Source of the DNA: Deltaproteobacteria bacterium
GTDB taxonomy: Bacteria > Desulfobacterota > Syntrophobacteria > BM002
Length of the DNA stretch: 11,152 nucleotides
NCBI GenBank assembly: GCA_017861095.1
Contig: JAGFXI010000035.1
Span: forward strand, 1 to 11,152
Reading direction: 5' to 3'
Below the pieces are notes generated by a model. It made no database searches and was not told the DNA's origin. It saw only the letters and a program-made list of their open reading frames with translations. Positions 3,856 to 10,672 of this stretch are shown piece by piece (positions within the stretch are counted from its first letter, which is position 1; each line of letters begins with the position of its first letter). The translations under genes and the position numbers were made by a program.

Positions 3856-6309
3856 ATGGCGGAGGAGAGAATCGCACTTCCCATCACGGGGATGAGCTGT
3901 GCCAACTGCGCGCTCACCGTCGAGCGCAACCTGAAAAAAGTTCAAGGCGTGACGGAGGCGACCGTCAACTTTGCCACGGAGCAGGCCTCCGTCTCCTTCA
4001 AGACGGGCGAGGCGAGCGTGAGCGACCTGGTGGAGCAGGTCCGGGCCGCCGGTTACGGCGTCGCCACGGCCAGGGCAGAGTTCAGCCTCACCGGAATGAC
4101 TTGCGCCAACTGTGCCATGACGATTGAGCGGACCCTCAAGAAGAAGGTACCCGGGGTCGTAACGGCATCGGTTAACTTTGCCAGCGACAAGGCGTCGGTC
4201 CAGTACGTTCCCGCAGTGACTACTGTCGAGGCGATGATTGCCGCCATCCAGCGGGCGGGGTACAACGCTTTCCCCACGGGAGAGACCGAAGAGGAGGAAG
4301 ATGCCGAGCAGACGGCCCGCCGAGCGGAGATCGCCGGCCAGACTCGCAAGTTCCTTGTCGGTCTCGCCTGCACCCTGCCTCTTTTCCTGCTTAGCATGGG
4401 AAGGGACCTTGGCCTTGTCGGGAGCTGGAGCCACGCCGCTTGGGTCAACTGGCTCTTCCTGACGCTGGCAACGCCGGTCCAGTTCTATACCGGTTGGGAC
4501 TACTACACCGGGGGCTGGAAAAGTGTGCGCCTTCGCACCGCCAACATGGACGTGCTGGTCGCCATGGGTTCCTCCGTAGCCTATCTCTACTCGCTGGCAG
4601 TGCTTCTTCTCCCGTCGCTGGGTCACCACGTCTACTTCGAGACCTCGGCGGTGATCATCACCCTCATCAAGCTGGGCAAGATGCTTGAGTCCAGGGCTAA
4701 GGGTCGGACCGGCCAGGCCATCCGAAAGCTCATGGGCCTGCAGCCCAAGACGGCAACCGTGGTGCGGTCAGGGAAGGAAGAGGAAATTCCTCTGCGCCAA
4801 GTGGCCGTGGGCGACCTTGTCGTTGTTCGTCCCGGAGAGCGGATCCCGGTGGACGGCGAGATCGTCGAGGGAAGTTCGACCGTCGACGAATCGATGCTGA
4901 CCGGTGAGCCGTTGCCGGTGGACAAGGGGGTGGGCGCACAGGTCGCCGCGGGGACCATCACCGGCGAGGGGCGCCTCAAGTTTCGTGCTACCAGGGTGGG
5001 AAGGGACACCGCCTTGGCGCAGATCATCCGTTTGGTCCAGGAGGCCCAGGGGAGCAAGGCGCCTATCCAGGCCCTCGCCGATCGTGTCGCCTCGGTGTTC
5101 GTCCCGGCGGTCATGGGCGTGGCCCTACTCACCTTCATCCTCTGGTGGAGCGTCGGCGGTGATTTCGTTCCGGCTATGATCCGCCTGGTGGCGGTGCTCA
5201 TCATCGCTTGCCCTTGCGCCCTCGGGTTGGCCACCCCCACGGCCATCATGGCCGGGACCGGTAAGGGCGCGGAGAAGGGGATCCTCTTCAAGAACAGCCA
5301 GGCCCTCGAACAGGCGACCAGGCTCGATATCATCGTCTTCGACAAGACCGGAACCCTGACCGTAGGAAAACCCGCCGTCACCGACATCATCCCCTTGTCA
5401 CGCTCCGGCCCCACGCTCGACGAGGGCGAGTTGCTAAAGGTCGCCGCTTCCGTGGAGCGGGGCTCGGAACATCCTCTGGGGCGGGCCATCACGCGGGAGG
5501 CGGAGCGACGGGGCCTCGAGCTTGCGGAGCCTGTGGCCTTTCGGGCTTCGGGAGGGCACGGTGTCCAGGCCCGGGTGAACGGCCGGACGGCCCACGTGGG
5601 GAAACCCTCCTGGGTCGCGGATTTGGGCTACCGCCTCGACGGCCGTACTGCTGACATTCAGGCCCTCCAGGACGGAGGGAAAACCGTGATGGTGGTTGGG
5701 GTGGAACAGGATGTCGCCGGCCTCATCGCCGTTGCCGACTCCTTGAAGCCCGAGGCCCGGGAAGCCGTAGCGGACCTGCGGCAGCAGCATCTCAAGGTGA
5801 TTATGCTGACCGGCGATACGATCCAGACCGCGCGTGCCATCGCCGCCCAGATCCAGGTGGACGAGGTTCTCGCCGAGGTGCGTCCCGAGGAAAAGTCGCA
5901 AAGGGTGAAAGAATTACAGCAAGAGGGCCATCTTGTAGCCATGGTCGGGGACGGGATCAACGACGCCCCGGCCCTGGCCCAGGCCGATGTCGGCATGGCC
6001 ATCGGCACAGGGACCGATGTGGCCATCGAGGCGGCGGACGTCATCCTCGCAAGCGGCAATCTCCTCGGGGTCTCCCGGGCGGTGCAACTGAGCCGTGCCA
6101 CCATGAGAACTGTGAGACAGAACCTCTTTTTGGCCTTCTTCTACAACATCATCCTCATCCCCGTTGCTGCGGGAGCGCTCTACCCCATCGACTCCCTTCC
6201 CCTCTTTCTGAGGCAGCTTCACCCCATCCTGGCCGCGCTGGCGATGGCCTCCAGCAGCATCACCGTGGTCTCCAACAGCCTCCGCCTCTACCGGGCCAAG
6301 ATCAGCTAA
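3856..6309 (+). CDS. copA: Cu(I)-type P1B ATPase with two HMA domains
   Basis: An 817-residue heavy-metal translocating ATPase that pumps a soft monovalent cation out of the cytoplasm. Two N-terminal HMA domains carry GMSCANC (Cys15, Cys18) and GMTCANC (Cys83, Cys86). TGE 349-351 is the actuator motif; C452-P-C454 in a membrane helix is the transport site; D496-KTGT is phosphorylated; SEHP (537-540) and GDGIND (698-703) complete the nucleotide-binding and hinge motifs. Tyr763-Asn764 and Met797-x-Ser799 in the last two helices are the pattern of the P1B-1 (Cu+/Ag+) subgroup. The start is ATG 3856, which places the first HMA at residue 6; a longer in-frame extension back to 3766 would overlap copZ and is not supported. 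The ribosome binding site is weak, so coupling to copZ is likely. Fourth gene of the hgcA operon. A role in Hg or methyl-Hg handling is speculation. Confidence 0.95.
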   Translation: MAEERIALPITGMSCANCALTVERNLKKVQGVTEATVNFATEQASVSFKTGEASVSDLVEQVRAAGYGVATARAEFSLTGMTCANCAMTIERTLKKKVPGVVTASVNFASDKASVQYVPAVTTVEAMIAAIQRAGYNAFPTGETEEEEDAEQTARRAEIAGQTRKFLVGLACTLPLFLLSMGRDLGLVGSWSHAAWVNWLFLTLATPVQFYTGWDYYTGGWKSVRLRTANMDVLVAMGSSVAYLYSLAVLLLPSLGHHVYFETSAVIITLIKLGKMLESRAKGRTGQAIRKLMGLQPKTATVVRSGKEEEIPLRQVAVGDLVVVRPGERIPVDGEIVEGSSTVDESMLTGEPLPVDKGVGAQVAAGTITGEGRLKFRATRVGRDTALAQIIRLVQEAQGSKAPIQALADRVASVFVPAVMGVALLTFILWWSVGGDFVPAMIRLVAVLIIACPCALGLATPTAIMAGTGKGAEKGILFKNSQALEQATRLDIIVFDKTGTLTVGKPAVTDIIPLSRSGPTLDEGELLKVAASVERGSEHPLGRAITREAERRGLELAEPVAFRASGGHGVQARVNGRTAHVGKPSWVADLGYRLDGRTADIQALQDGGKTVMVVGVEQDVAGLIAVADSLKPEAREAVADLRQQHLKVIMLTGDTIQTARAIAAQIQVDEVLAEVRPEEKSQRVKELQQEGHLVAMVGDGINDAPALAQADVGMAIGTGTDVAIEAADVILASGNLLGVSRAVQLSRATMRTVRQNLFLAFFYNIILIPVAAGALYPIDSLPLFLRQLHPILAALAMASSSITVVSNSLRLYRAKIS

Positions 6310-6347
6310 GAATGGCCGGCTTCCGGGATCTCAGAAGCGCATTCTTT
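6308..6347 (+). terminator. Hairpin after copA, possible weak terminator
   Basis: AAGAATG (6308-6314, overlapping the copA stop) pairs with CATTCTT (6340-6346). The interior contains a smaller stem CCGG-CTT-CCGG. Only a short T run follows, so termination would be weak or partial. A separate promoter starts 15 nt later. Confidence 0.3.
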
Positions 6348-6361
6348 GGGTCCTTATCGGG

Positions 6362-6391
6362 TTGACCACGTCCAACGGGGAAGTGTATCAT
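6362..6391 (+). promoter_or_regulatory. Sigma-70-like promoter for the tRNA-editing gene
   Basis: TTGACC (6362-6367, 5 of 6), an 18-nt spacer, and TATCAT (6386-6391, 5 of 6). A transcript would begin near 6398, about 36 nt before the GTG at 6434. The TTG at 6362 also opens the longest reading frame of that gene, but it serves better as the -35 box than as a start codon. Confidence 0.65.
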
Positions 6392-6433
6392 CAGCGAATA
6401 TTTTCGCACCTGACACTCAAGGGATACACTGCC

Positions 6434-6844
6434 GTGAAGATCATTCTCTTCTACTCCCCCTCGTTCTGGTTCAAGACCTATGAGAAGGTATTGGAGCAAG
6501 CGCCCGATCGGGACACGGAGGCTGAGTGCCGCCAGGCGGTGGTCGTCTTCTACCAGGTGGAGGAGGGTGATCGGGAGCGCCGGAGCAAGGTGCTCACCAA
6601 GTTGACCAAGAACATCAAATGGCTGGCAGGGAAGTTTGACTCCCGCACCGTGGTCCTTCATTCCTTCAATCACCTCTCCGCGAGCAAGGCGCCAGCGGAG
6701 TTCGCCGAGCCCCTCATCGAGGAAGCCGGAAAACGCTTGGAAGAGAGTGGTTACTCGGTCACCGTGACCCCTTTCGGGTATCTCAACGAATGGAAACTCC
6801 ACGTGGCGGGTGAGTCTCTGGCCAAGGTGTTCAAGGAGCTGTGA
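6434..6844 (+). CDS. Stand-alone archaeal-type threonyl-tRNA synthetase editing domain
   Basis: A 136-residue protein resembling the N-terminal editing domain of archaeal threonyl-tRNA synthetase (tRNA-Thr_ED family, D-aminoacyl-tRNA deacylase-like fold). In archaea this domain removes serine mischarged on tRNA-Thr. The whole domain is covered: KIILFYSPSFW at the N-terminus, NIKWLAGKF (60-68), VLHSFNHLSASKA (74-86), and PFGYLNEWKLHVAGESLAKV (113-132), which includes Lys121. The archaeal enzyme carries this domain fused to the synthetase, whereas bacterial ThrRS uses an unrelated N2 editing domain, so a free copy would be an extra trans-editing factor; this is inference. The start chosen is GTG 6434 with AAGGGA at 6419-6424. 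It begins exactly where family proteins begin (MKIILFY), and the longer frame from TTG 6362 would run through the promoter. Confidence 0.85.
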   Translation: MKIILFYSPSFWFKTYEKVLEQAPDRDTEAECRQAVVVFYQVEEGDRERRSKVLTKLTKNIKWLAGKFDSRTVVLHSFNHLSASKAPAEFAEPLIEEAGKRLEESGYSVTVTPFGYLNEWKLHVAGESLAKVFKEL

Positions 6845-6948
6845 AATGGCGAGGCCGTGACGGAGCCTGGAGGGAACTGGGTTTGGCGGCGGCTGTTCTC
6901 GGTGCCGCGGTGTTTCGACGGAGGCGGAAACGACCGCCATGGTGCTAG
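6841..6948 (+). CDS. Possible 35-residue single-span membrane microprotein (speculative)
   Basis: A GTG at 6841 overlaps the stop of the editing gene (GTGA). It opens a 35-codon frame ending at TAG 6946-6948, inside the start of the hydrolase gene. The product would have a short polar N-terminus, a hydrophobic stretch (LGLAAAVLGAAVF) and a strongly basic end (RRRRKRPP), as in tiny membrane proteins. Against it, the AAGGAG at 6833-6838 is only 2 nt from this GTG, and high-GC DNA gives Ala/Arg-rich chance frames. Confidence 0.15.
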   Translation: MKWRGRDGAWRELGLAAAVLGAAVFRRRRKRPPWC

Positions 6949-7763
6949 GAAAATCGGCGAGGTGCGGCATCCTGTTCCTAGGGGTATCTCTGGTGGGACT
7001 GCTGACGATTGGTTGCAACTGGTTTATCGAGCGCCAGGTTTTCTTCCCCGAAAAGGCCATGACTCACACTCCGGCGACTGTGCGCCTTCCTTACGAAGAC
7101 ATACGGTTCACGACGAGTGATGGGGAGCGTCTCCACGGCTGGCTGGTACTCGCCCACCCGGTCAGGTATCTCCTCGTTCACTGCCACGGGAATGCCGGAA
7201 ACATCTCACACCGGGTTGACATTCTCACAGGGTTCCACGACGCGGGGGTGAGCGTCTTCATGTTCGACTACCGTGGCTACGGCGAGAGCACCGGCGGGAT
7301 CAGCGAAAAGGGCTTTTACCTTGACGCCGAGGCGGCGGGTCGCATGGCGCGGGAGCAGGCGGACCGCTACGGGGCCAAACTCATCGTCTCCGGCCACTCC
7401 CTCGGGGGGATTGCCGCAGTCCACATCGGCGCAACAGAGAGGTGCGACGGTGTGGTCCTGGAGTCGACCTTTACCAACATGGGTGCCATGGCGAGGGCCC
7501 ATTATCTCCTGCCCGCACTGGAACGGTGGCTCAAGGATCGTCTGAACGCAGCGGGCGAGATCGGCCGACTCCGAGCGCCGGTGCTCTTCTTTCACGGCGA
7601 TCGGGATGAGATTGTTCCCATAGAGCTTGGACGCCAGCTCTATGCGCTGGCCCCCGAGCCCAAGGAGTTTGTTGTCCTTCCTGGTGCGAGTCACAACGAC
7701 ACCTACTGGGCGGGAGGCAACCTGTACTTTGTGAAGCTGGGGGAATTTCTTTCACGGCTTTGA
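6939..7763 (+). CDS. Alpha/beta hydrolase, YfhR/Bem46-like, membrane-anchored
   Basis: A 274-residue serine hydrolase of the alpha/beta fold. Residues 10-25 are a hydrophobic N-terminal segment ending in LTIGC (Cys26), a possible but imperfect lipobox (Thr rather than Leu/Val/Ile at -3), so the protein is probably anchored at the outer face of the inner membrane or exported. HCHGNAGN (81-88) is the oxyanion-hole region. GHSLGG carries the nucleophile Ser154, Asp223 lies in HGDRDEIVP, and His252 in GASHND, giving a complete triad. The Bem46/YfhR family has broad, poorly defined esterase or peptidase-like activity and no substrate can be named. The start is ATG 6939; GGAGG lies rather far upstream (6920-6924). 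It follows the editing gene by 94 nt and may share its promoter. Confidence 0.9.
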   Translation: MVLGKSARCGILFLGVSLVGLLTIGCNWFIERQVFFPEKAMTHTPATVRLPYEDIRFTTSDGERLHGWLVLAHPVRYLLVHCHGNAGNISHRVDILTGFHDAGVSVFMFDYRGYGESTGGISEKGFYLDAEAAGRMAREQADRYGAKLIVSGHSLGGIAAVHIGATERCDGVVLESTFTNMGAMARAHYLLPALERWLKDRLNAAGEIGRLRAPVLFFHGDRDEIVPIELGRQLYALAPEPKEFVVLPGASHNDTYWAGGNLYFVKLGEFLSRL

Positions 7764-7765
7764 GC

Positions 7766-7795
7766 CTAAGATCTGCCCACGGGGCGAACGCTTAG
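7766..7795 (+). other. Stem-loop in the gap between hydrolase and response regulator genes
   Basis: CTAAG (7766-7770) pairs with CTTAG (7791-7795), enclosing GCCC-ACG-GGGC (7775-7785). It begins 3 nt after the hydrolase stop. No T-tract follows, so it may be an mRNA 3'-end stabiliser or a Rho-assisted end rather than a classical terminator. No promoter for the next gene could be identified in the 65-nt gap. Confidence 0.35.
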
Positions 7796-7828
7796 AGTGA
7801 ATCACGCTTCTCACGCGTAGAGTTCACC

Positions 7829-9175
7829 ATGTCGTATAGGCCCAAGATCCTCATCGTTGATGACAACCCCTCTCTGTGCAAGAGCCTGGAAGTGTTCCTG
7901 GGCGTCCTCGACGCCGAAATACTCACTGCTCTCAGCGGCAGGGAGGCAAAGATCTTGCTGGCCGAGAATGACTTCGATCTCGTTCTCCTGGACCTGATTC
8001 TCCCGGACAGGAGCTTTTCGCAGATCCTGGAATGGATCGGCAGCAGAAGCGTCGACACCCTCGTCATTCTCATGAGCGGGCACATTCTTAGAGACGTAGC
8101 CGCGCAGCTGCTCAAGAAGAAAGTCTACGGCTTCCTGCAGAAACCCTTCGAGCTGGACGAACTGCTGTCGACAGTCCAAGGCGCGCTCAGTCGAAGAGTG
8201 CACTACCGGCGAAGGGCAAGCGAAGAGCGCGAGGGCTTCCGGACTCGGCCTTCGGGTAGAGATAGGCGCCGTCTCTGGAAAGACCGAAGACTGATCAAGG
8301 ATACTTGCTATCCCGGTCCCGAAAGGCGAAGCGGCAAGGACCGCCGAGGGGGTAGAGAACCTGTTCATCCCTGGGACACTGGTCCTCTTCAGGAAAAGCG
8401 CCAGCATCGGAGGGTAAACGTGAAGTGGCCCCTGACCATAAAAGGGCCGTGGGGAACGATGCGGGGGGAAATAAGAAATGTTAGCGCCGGCGGCGCCTTC
8501 CTTTGTGCCACCACCTTTCTCAAGTTGCATGAGATGATCTCTTTCAAACTTGGCGATATCGCCGCAGCCGAACATGCTCCATCGGTATTGGCTCGAGTCG
8601 TGCGCTCGAACATCTATTGCCTTGACGACATCACCCATGCTTACGGTATTGCCGTTGAGTTTGTTGACATCTCTGATGACGATAGGAGAACCCTTACCGA
8701 TTATACCTCGCAGCATTCGACGGGAAGCGAGACAATCTATGGCAAATTCCTGCCCGAACAATCAAGCAGAGGAGGAAAAACGATGGTGGAGGAAAAGAAA
8801 TCTTTAGAGCTGGCGATCAATCCGGGACTTTATCCAGCGGTAAAGATCGTTCTGAACGAGCCGGTGTCAGAACAGGAAGTTTTTGAGGCCACTGCTCCTC
8901 TTCATAAGGAGGTATGGCTCCATCTGGCGAAAGAGTGCAAGGAGCGGGCTGCTGCAATGGACGTTTTCGCTTCGCAGAGATTAGTGTCTTCCTTGAATTC
9001 ACTTGCCGATATGATCTTTGACCAAGTCAACGCCGAAGAAAAAAGAGAACGGAACCGGGAGGCTTACGAGTCCTTTGCGGATTTCGTCGCTGCGATTAAC
9101 GGAAGAACCGATCTCGACAAGATCCGCAGGGCTCAACTGATCCACGACAAGGCGTCAGAACTGCAGCTGAACTAA
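7829..9175 (+). CDS. Response regulator: receiver domain, PilZ domain and unassigned C-terminal region
   Basis: A 448-residue protein. Residues 5-120 are a CheY-like receiver: acidic pair Asp11-Asp12, phosphoacceptor Asp55 (LLDLI), Ser83 (MSG) and Lys105 (KPF). Residues about 125-190 are a charged, Arg-rich linker with two DRR motifs, one as ERRSGKDRR. Residues 190-300 are a PilZ domain with both c-di-GMP motifs: R191-x3-R195 and N217-x-S-x-G-G222. It should therefore link a sensor kinase to c-di-GMP, typically controlling motility, pili, exopolysaccharide or development. Residues 319-448 are mostly helical and unrecognised. This last part begins with a Met that has a strong ribosome binding site of its own and may also be made as a separate protein. 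The start is ATG 7829; its ribosome binding site is weak. No cognate histidine kinase lies in the window. Confidence 0.88.
   Translation: MSYRPKILIVDDNPSLCKSLEVFLGVLDAEILTALSGREAKILLAENDFDLVLLDLILPDRSFSQILEWIGSRSVDTLVILMSGHILRDVAAQLLKKKVYGFLQKPFELDELLSTVQGALSRRVHYRRRASEEREGFRTRPSGRDRRRLWKDRRLIKDTCYPGPERRSGKDRRGGREPVHPWDTGPLQEKRQHRRVNVKWPLTIKGPWGTMRGEIRNVSAGGAFLCATTFLKLHEMISFKLGDIAAAEHAPSVLARVVRSNIYCLDDITHAYGIAVEFVDISDDDRRTLTDYTSQHSTGSETIYGKFLPEQSSRGGKTMVEEKKSLELAINPGLYPAVKIVLNEPVSEQEVFEATAPLHKEVWLHLAKECKERAAAMDVFASQRLVSSLNSLADMIFDQVNAEEKRERNREAYESFADFVAAINGRTDLDKIRRAQLIHDKASELQLN
8768..8785 (+). promoter_or_regulatory. Internal ribosome binding site and start codon inside the receiver-PilZ gene
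   Basis: AGAGGAGGAA (8768-8777) lies 7 nt before ATG 8783, in frame with the surrounding gene. It is a far better translation signal than the one at the annotated start. It would yield a separate 130-residue product ending at 9175 and matching the unassigned C-terminal part. Either two proteins come from one frame, or a former two-gene arrangement has fused by loss of the intervening stop. Confidence 0.55.
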
Positions 9176-9371
9176 CACTTCGTCGCTTCGACGGTGCGGT
9201 TGAAAAATGTGGGGGTGGCATAGGTTTGTCCTCACAACCCCCCTTCCCTAGCAGGCTGTGGAAACACGCTATGAGTACGACTTTTTTCGCGCCCGGCGCG
9301 TGCTGGAGGGTTGCTGCAAAACTCTTTTTATCGCCCCGGAGAGCTTCACGCAAGCCGCGGGCAGGTAGCTT

Positions 9372-10313
9372 ATGACGCCATCTATCCGGACGATTTCCGT
9401 GATCGGTCATGGGGCCATGGGGTCGGCCTATGCGAGTATCTTCTACAGCATGGACGGGAACTGCGTCTCCTTCGTCGCCGGCGGTGAACGCTTCAACCGA
9501 CTCCGCCGAGACGGAGTGAACGTCAATGGGAAGCATTACCCCATCCCTGTTCTCCGGCCCGAAGATCGCTCGCCGCCTGCTGACCTGGTGATCGTTGCGG
9601 TAAAACACCACCATCTCGAAGCGGCCATCCGGGACATGGAAAATAGAGTGGGAGGCAAAACCACTATCCTCTCGGTCATGAACGGTATCGAGAGCGAGGA
9701 GCGGATCGGCGCTTTGTACGGGATTGATGCGGTTCTCTATGCCGTAGCGGTCGGTATCGACGCGGTGAGGGTGGGAAACCGCGTGAGTTACGCCAACCGG
9801 GGCAAGATTCTCTTCGGTGAGGCGAAGAACCTTTTTCTCACGGAGCGGGTCAAGCGGGTCCAAGCCCTCTTTGACCGGGCCGGAATCGCCCACGAGACTC
9901 CCTCCGACATGGTTCGTACCCTCTGGTGGAAATTCATGATCAACGTGGGTATCAACCAGGCGTCAGCAGCGCTGCGGGCGCCCTATTCCGTGTTCCAAAC
10001 CTCCCAGGAAGCGAGAGAACTAATGATCTCCGCCATGCGCGAGGTCATGGTTCTCGCCGACAAGGCAAACGTCCACCTCTCCGAAACGGATCTCGCCCAG
10101 TGGTACACGATTCTCGCGAACCTGAACCCCCTAGGAAAGACTTCCATGCTTCAGGATGTCGAGGCCGGTAGGAAGACCGAAGTGGAGATGTTCGCCGGGA
10201 AGGTGATCGAACTGGGCAGGCGCTACAACGTTCCCACTCCTGTGAATGAGAGGCTGCATGTCCTGATCAAGGAGATTGAGGGATCTTACGAAAGAGCACG
10301 TGGGGGCACATAG
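9372..10313 (+). CDS. panE: Ketopantoate reductase family oxidoreductase (ApbA/PanE)
   Basis: A 313-residue NAD(P)-dependent reductase. The N-terminal Rossmann fold carries G12-x-G-x-x-G17 (IGHGAMGSAYA). The family catalytic residues are in place: Lys187 in WWKFMINVGIN, Asn191 four residues later, and Glu270 in KTEVE after SMLQDVEAG. Genuine PanE reduces 2-dehydropantoate to pantoate in pantothenate/CoA synthesis. The family also contains many paralogues of unknown substrate, and no other pantothenate gene is nearby, so the symbol is tentative. The start is ATG 9372 with GCAGGT just upstream. The 196-nt gap before it contains no clear promoter; it has a short GC-rich stem at 9288-9300 and a string TAGCAGGCTGT at 9249-9259. 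Confidence 0.88.
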   Translation: MTPSIRTISVIGHGAMGSAYASIFYSMDGNCVSFVAGGERFNRLRRDGVNVNGKHYPIPVLRPEDRSPPADLVIVAVKHHHLEAAIRDMENRVGGKTTILSVMNGIESEERIGALYGIDAVLYAVAVGIDAVRVGNRVSYANRGKILFGEAKNLFLTERVKRVQALFDRAGIAHETPSDMVRTLWWKFMINVGINQASAALRAPYSVFQTSQEARELMISAMREVMVLADKANVHLSETDLAQWYTILANLNPLGKTSMLQDVEAGRKTEVEMFAGKVIELGRRYNVPTPVNERLHVLIKEIEGSYERARGGT

Positions 10314-10413
10314 GTTCAGGGCTCCCCGCCGACAACTCCCTGTTCGAAGCACTATGTCGCTTCATCCTGCCGGAAAGGGCACCCCGCTTCATCTGTCCAA
10401 CCCGCTAAAATCC

Positions 10414-10442
10414 TTGACACAGACCTTCCGTGGGTGTAGTTT
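10414..10442 (+). promoter_or_regulatory. Sigma-70-like promoter in the 359-nt gap before the PhoU-like gene
   Basis: A perfect TTGACA (10414-10419), a 17-nt spacer, and TAGTTT (10437-10442, sharing the key T, A and final T). It would give a leader of about 225 nt before ATG 10673. The gap 10314-10672 otherwise holds a 9-base direct repeat CGCTTCATC just upstream of the promoter (about 10350 and 10376) and the leader hairpin listed separately. No protein gene was found in it. Confidence 0.6.
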
Positions 10443-10574
10443 GTTTCTAGTAATGCACTCTTCTCAAGCTGTTGCGCTGATTGAACTCGTGTGCGACTTC
10501 TCCCTAGCGGGCTTCGACGTTTTGTTCCATAGCAGCTGCTTCTCACAACCCACCGAGATTGAGCCGGCAAGGTG

Positions 10575-10591
10575 AGAGTGCTCAACACTCT
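10575..10591 (+). promoter_or_regulatory. Leader hairpin upstream of the PhoU-like gene
   Basis: A perfect 6-bp stem AGAGTG/CACTCT with a 5-nt loop. About 25 nt later, GGAC ... GTCC is followed by six T residues (10628-10633), which could act as a weak attenuator. Its 4-bp stem is too short for a confident terminator call. Confidence 0.3.
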
Positions 10592-10672
10592 GAGTCTCGA
10601 CTGTGAGGACGACGGATTCAGTCCAACTTTTTTGCTTGGTGCTCCCACCAACGTCGACAGAGGAGGCTCACG

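Noticed and set aside
6362..6433. Longer start (TTG 6362) for the tRNA-editing gene
   Set aside because: This stretch contains a good -35/-10 pair, the added residues match nothing in the family, and GTG 6434 has a proper ribosome binding site at the expected N-terminus.
9210..9248. GGGGGT/ACCCCC pairing after the receiver-PilZ gene as a terminator
   Set aside because: The loop is about 20 nt and no T-tract follows the 3' arm.
9271..9375. 34-codon frame ending in an ATGA overlap with the panE start
   Set aside because: Weak ribosome binding site and basic low-information composition. panE has its own ribosome binding site, so coupling is not needed.
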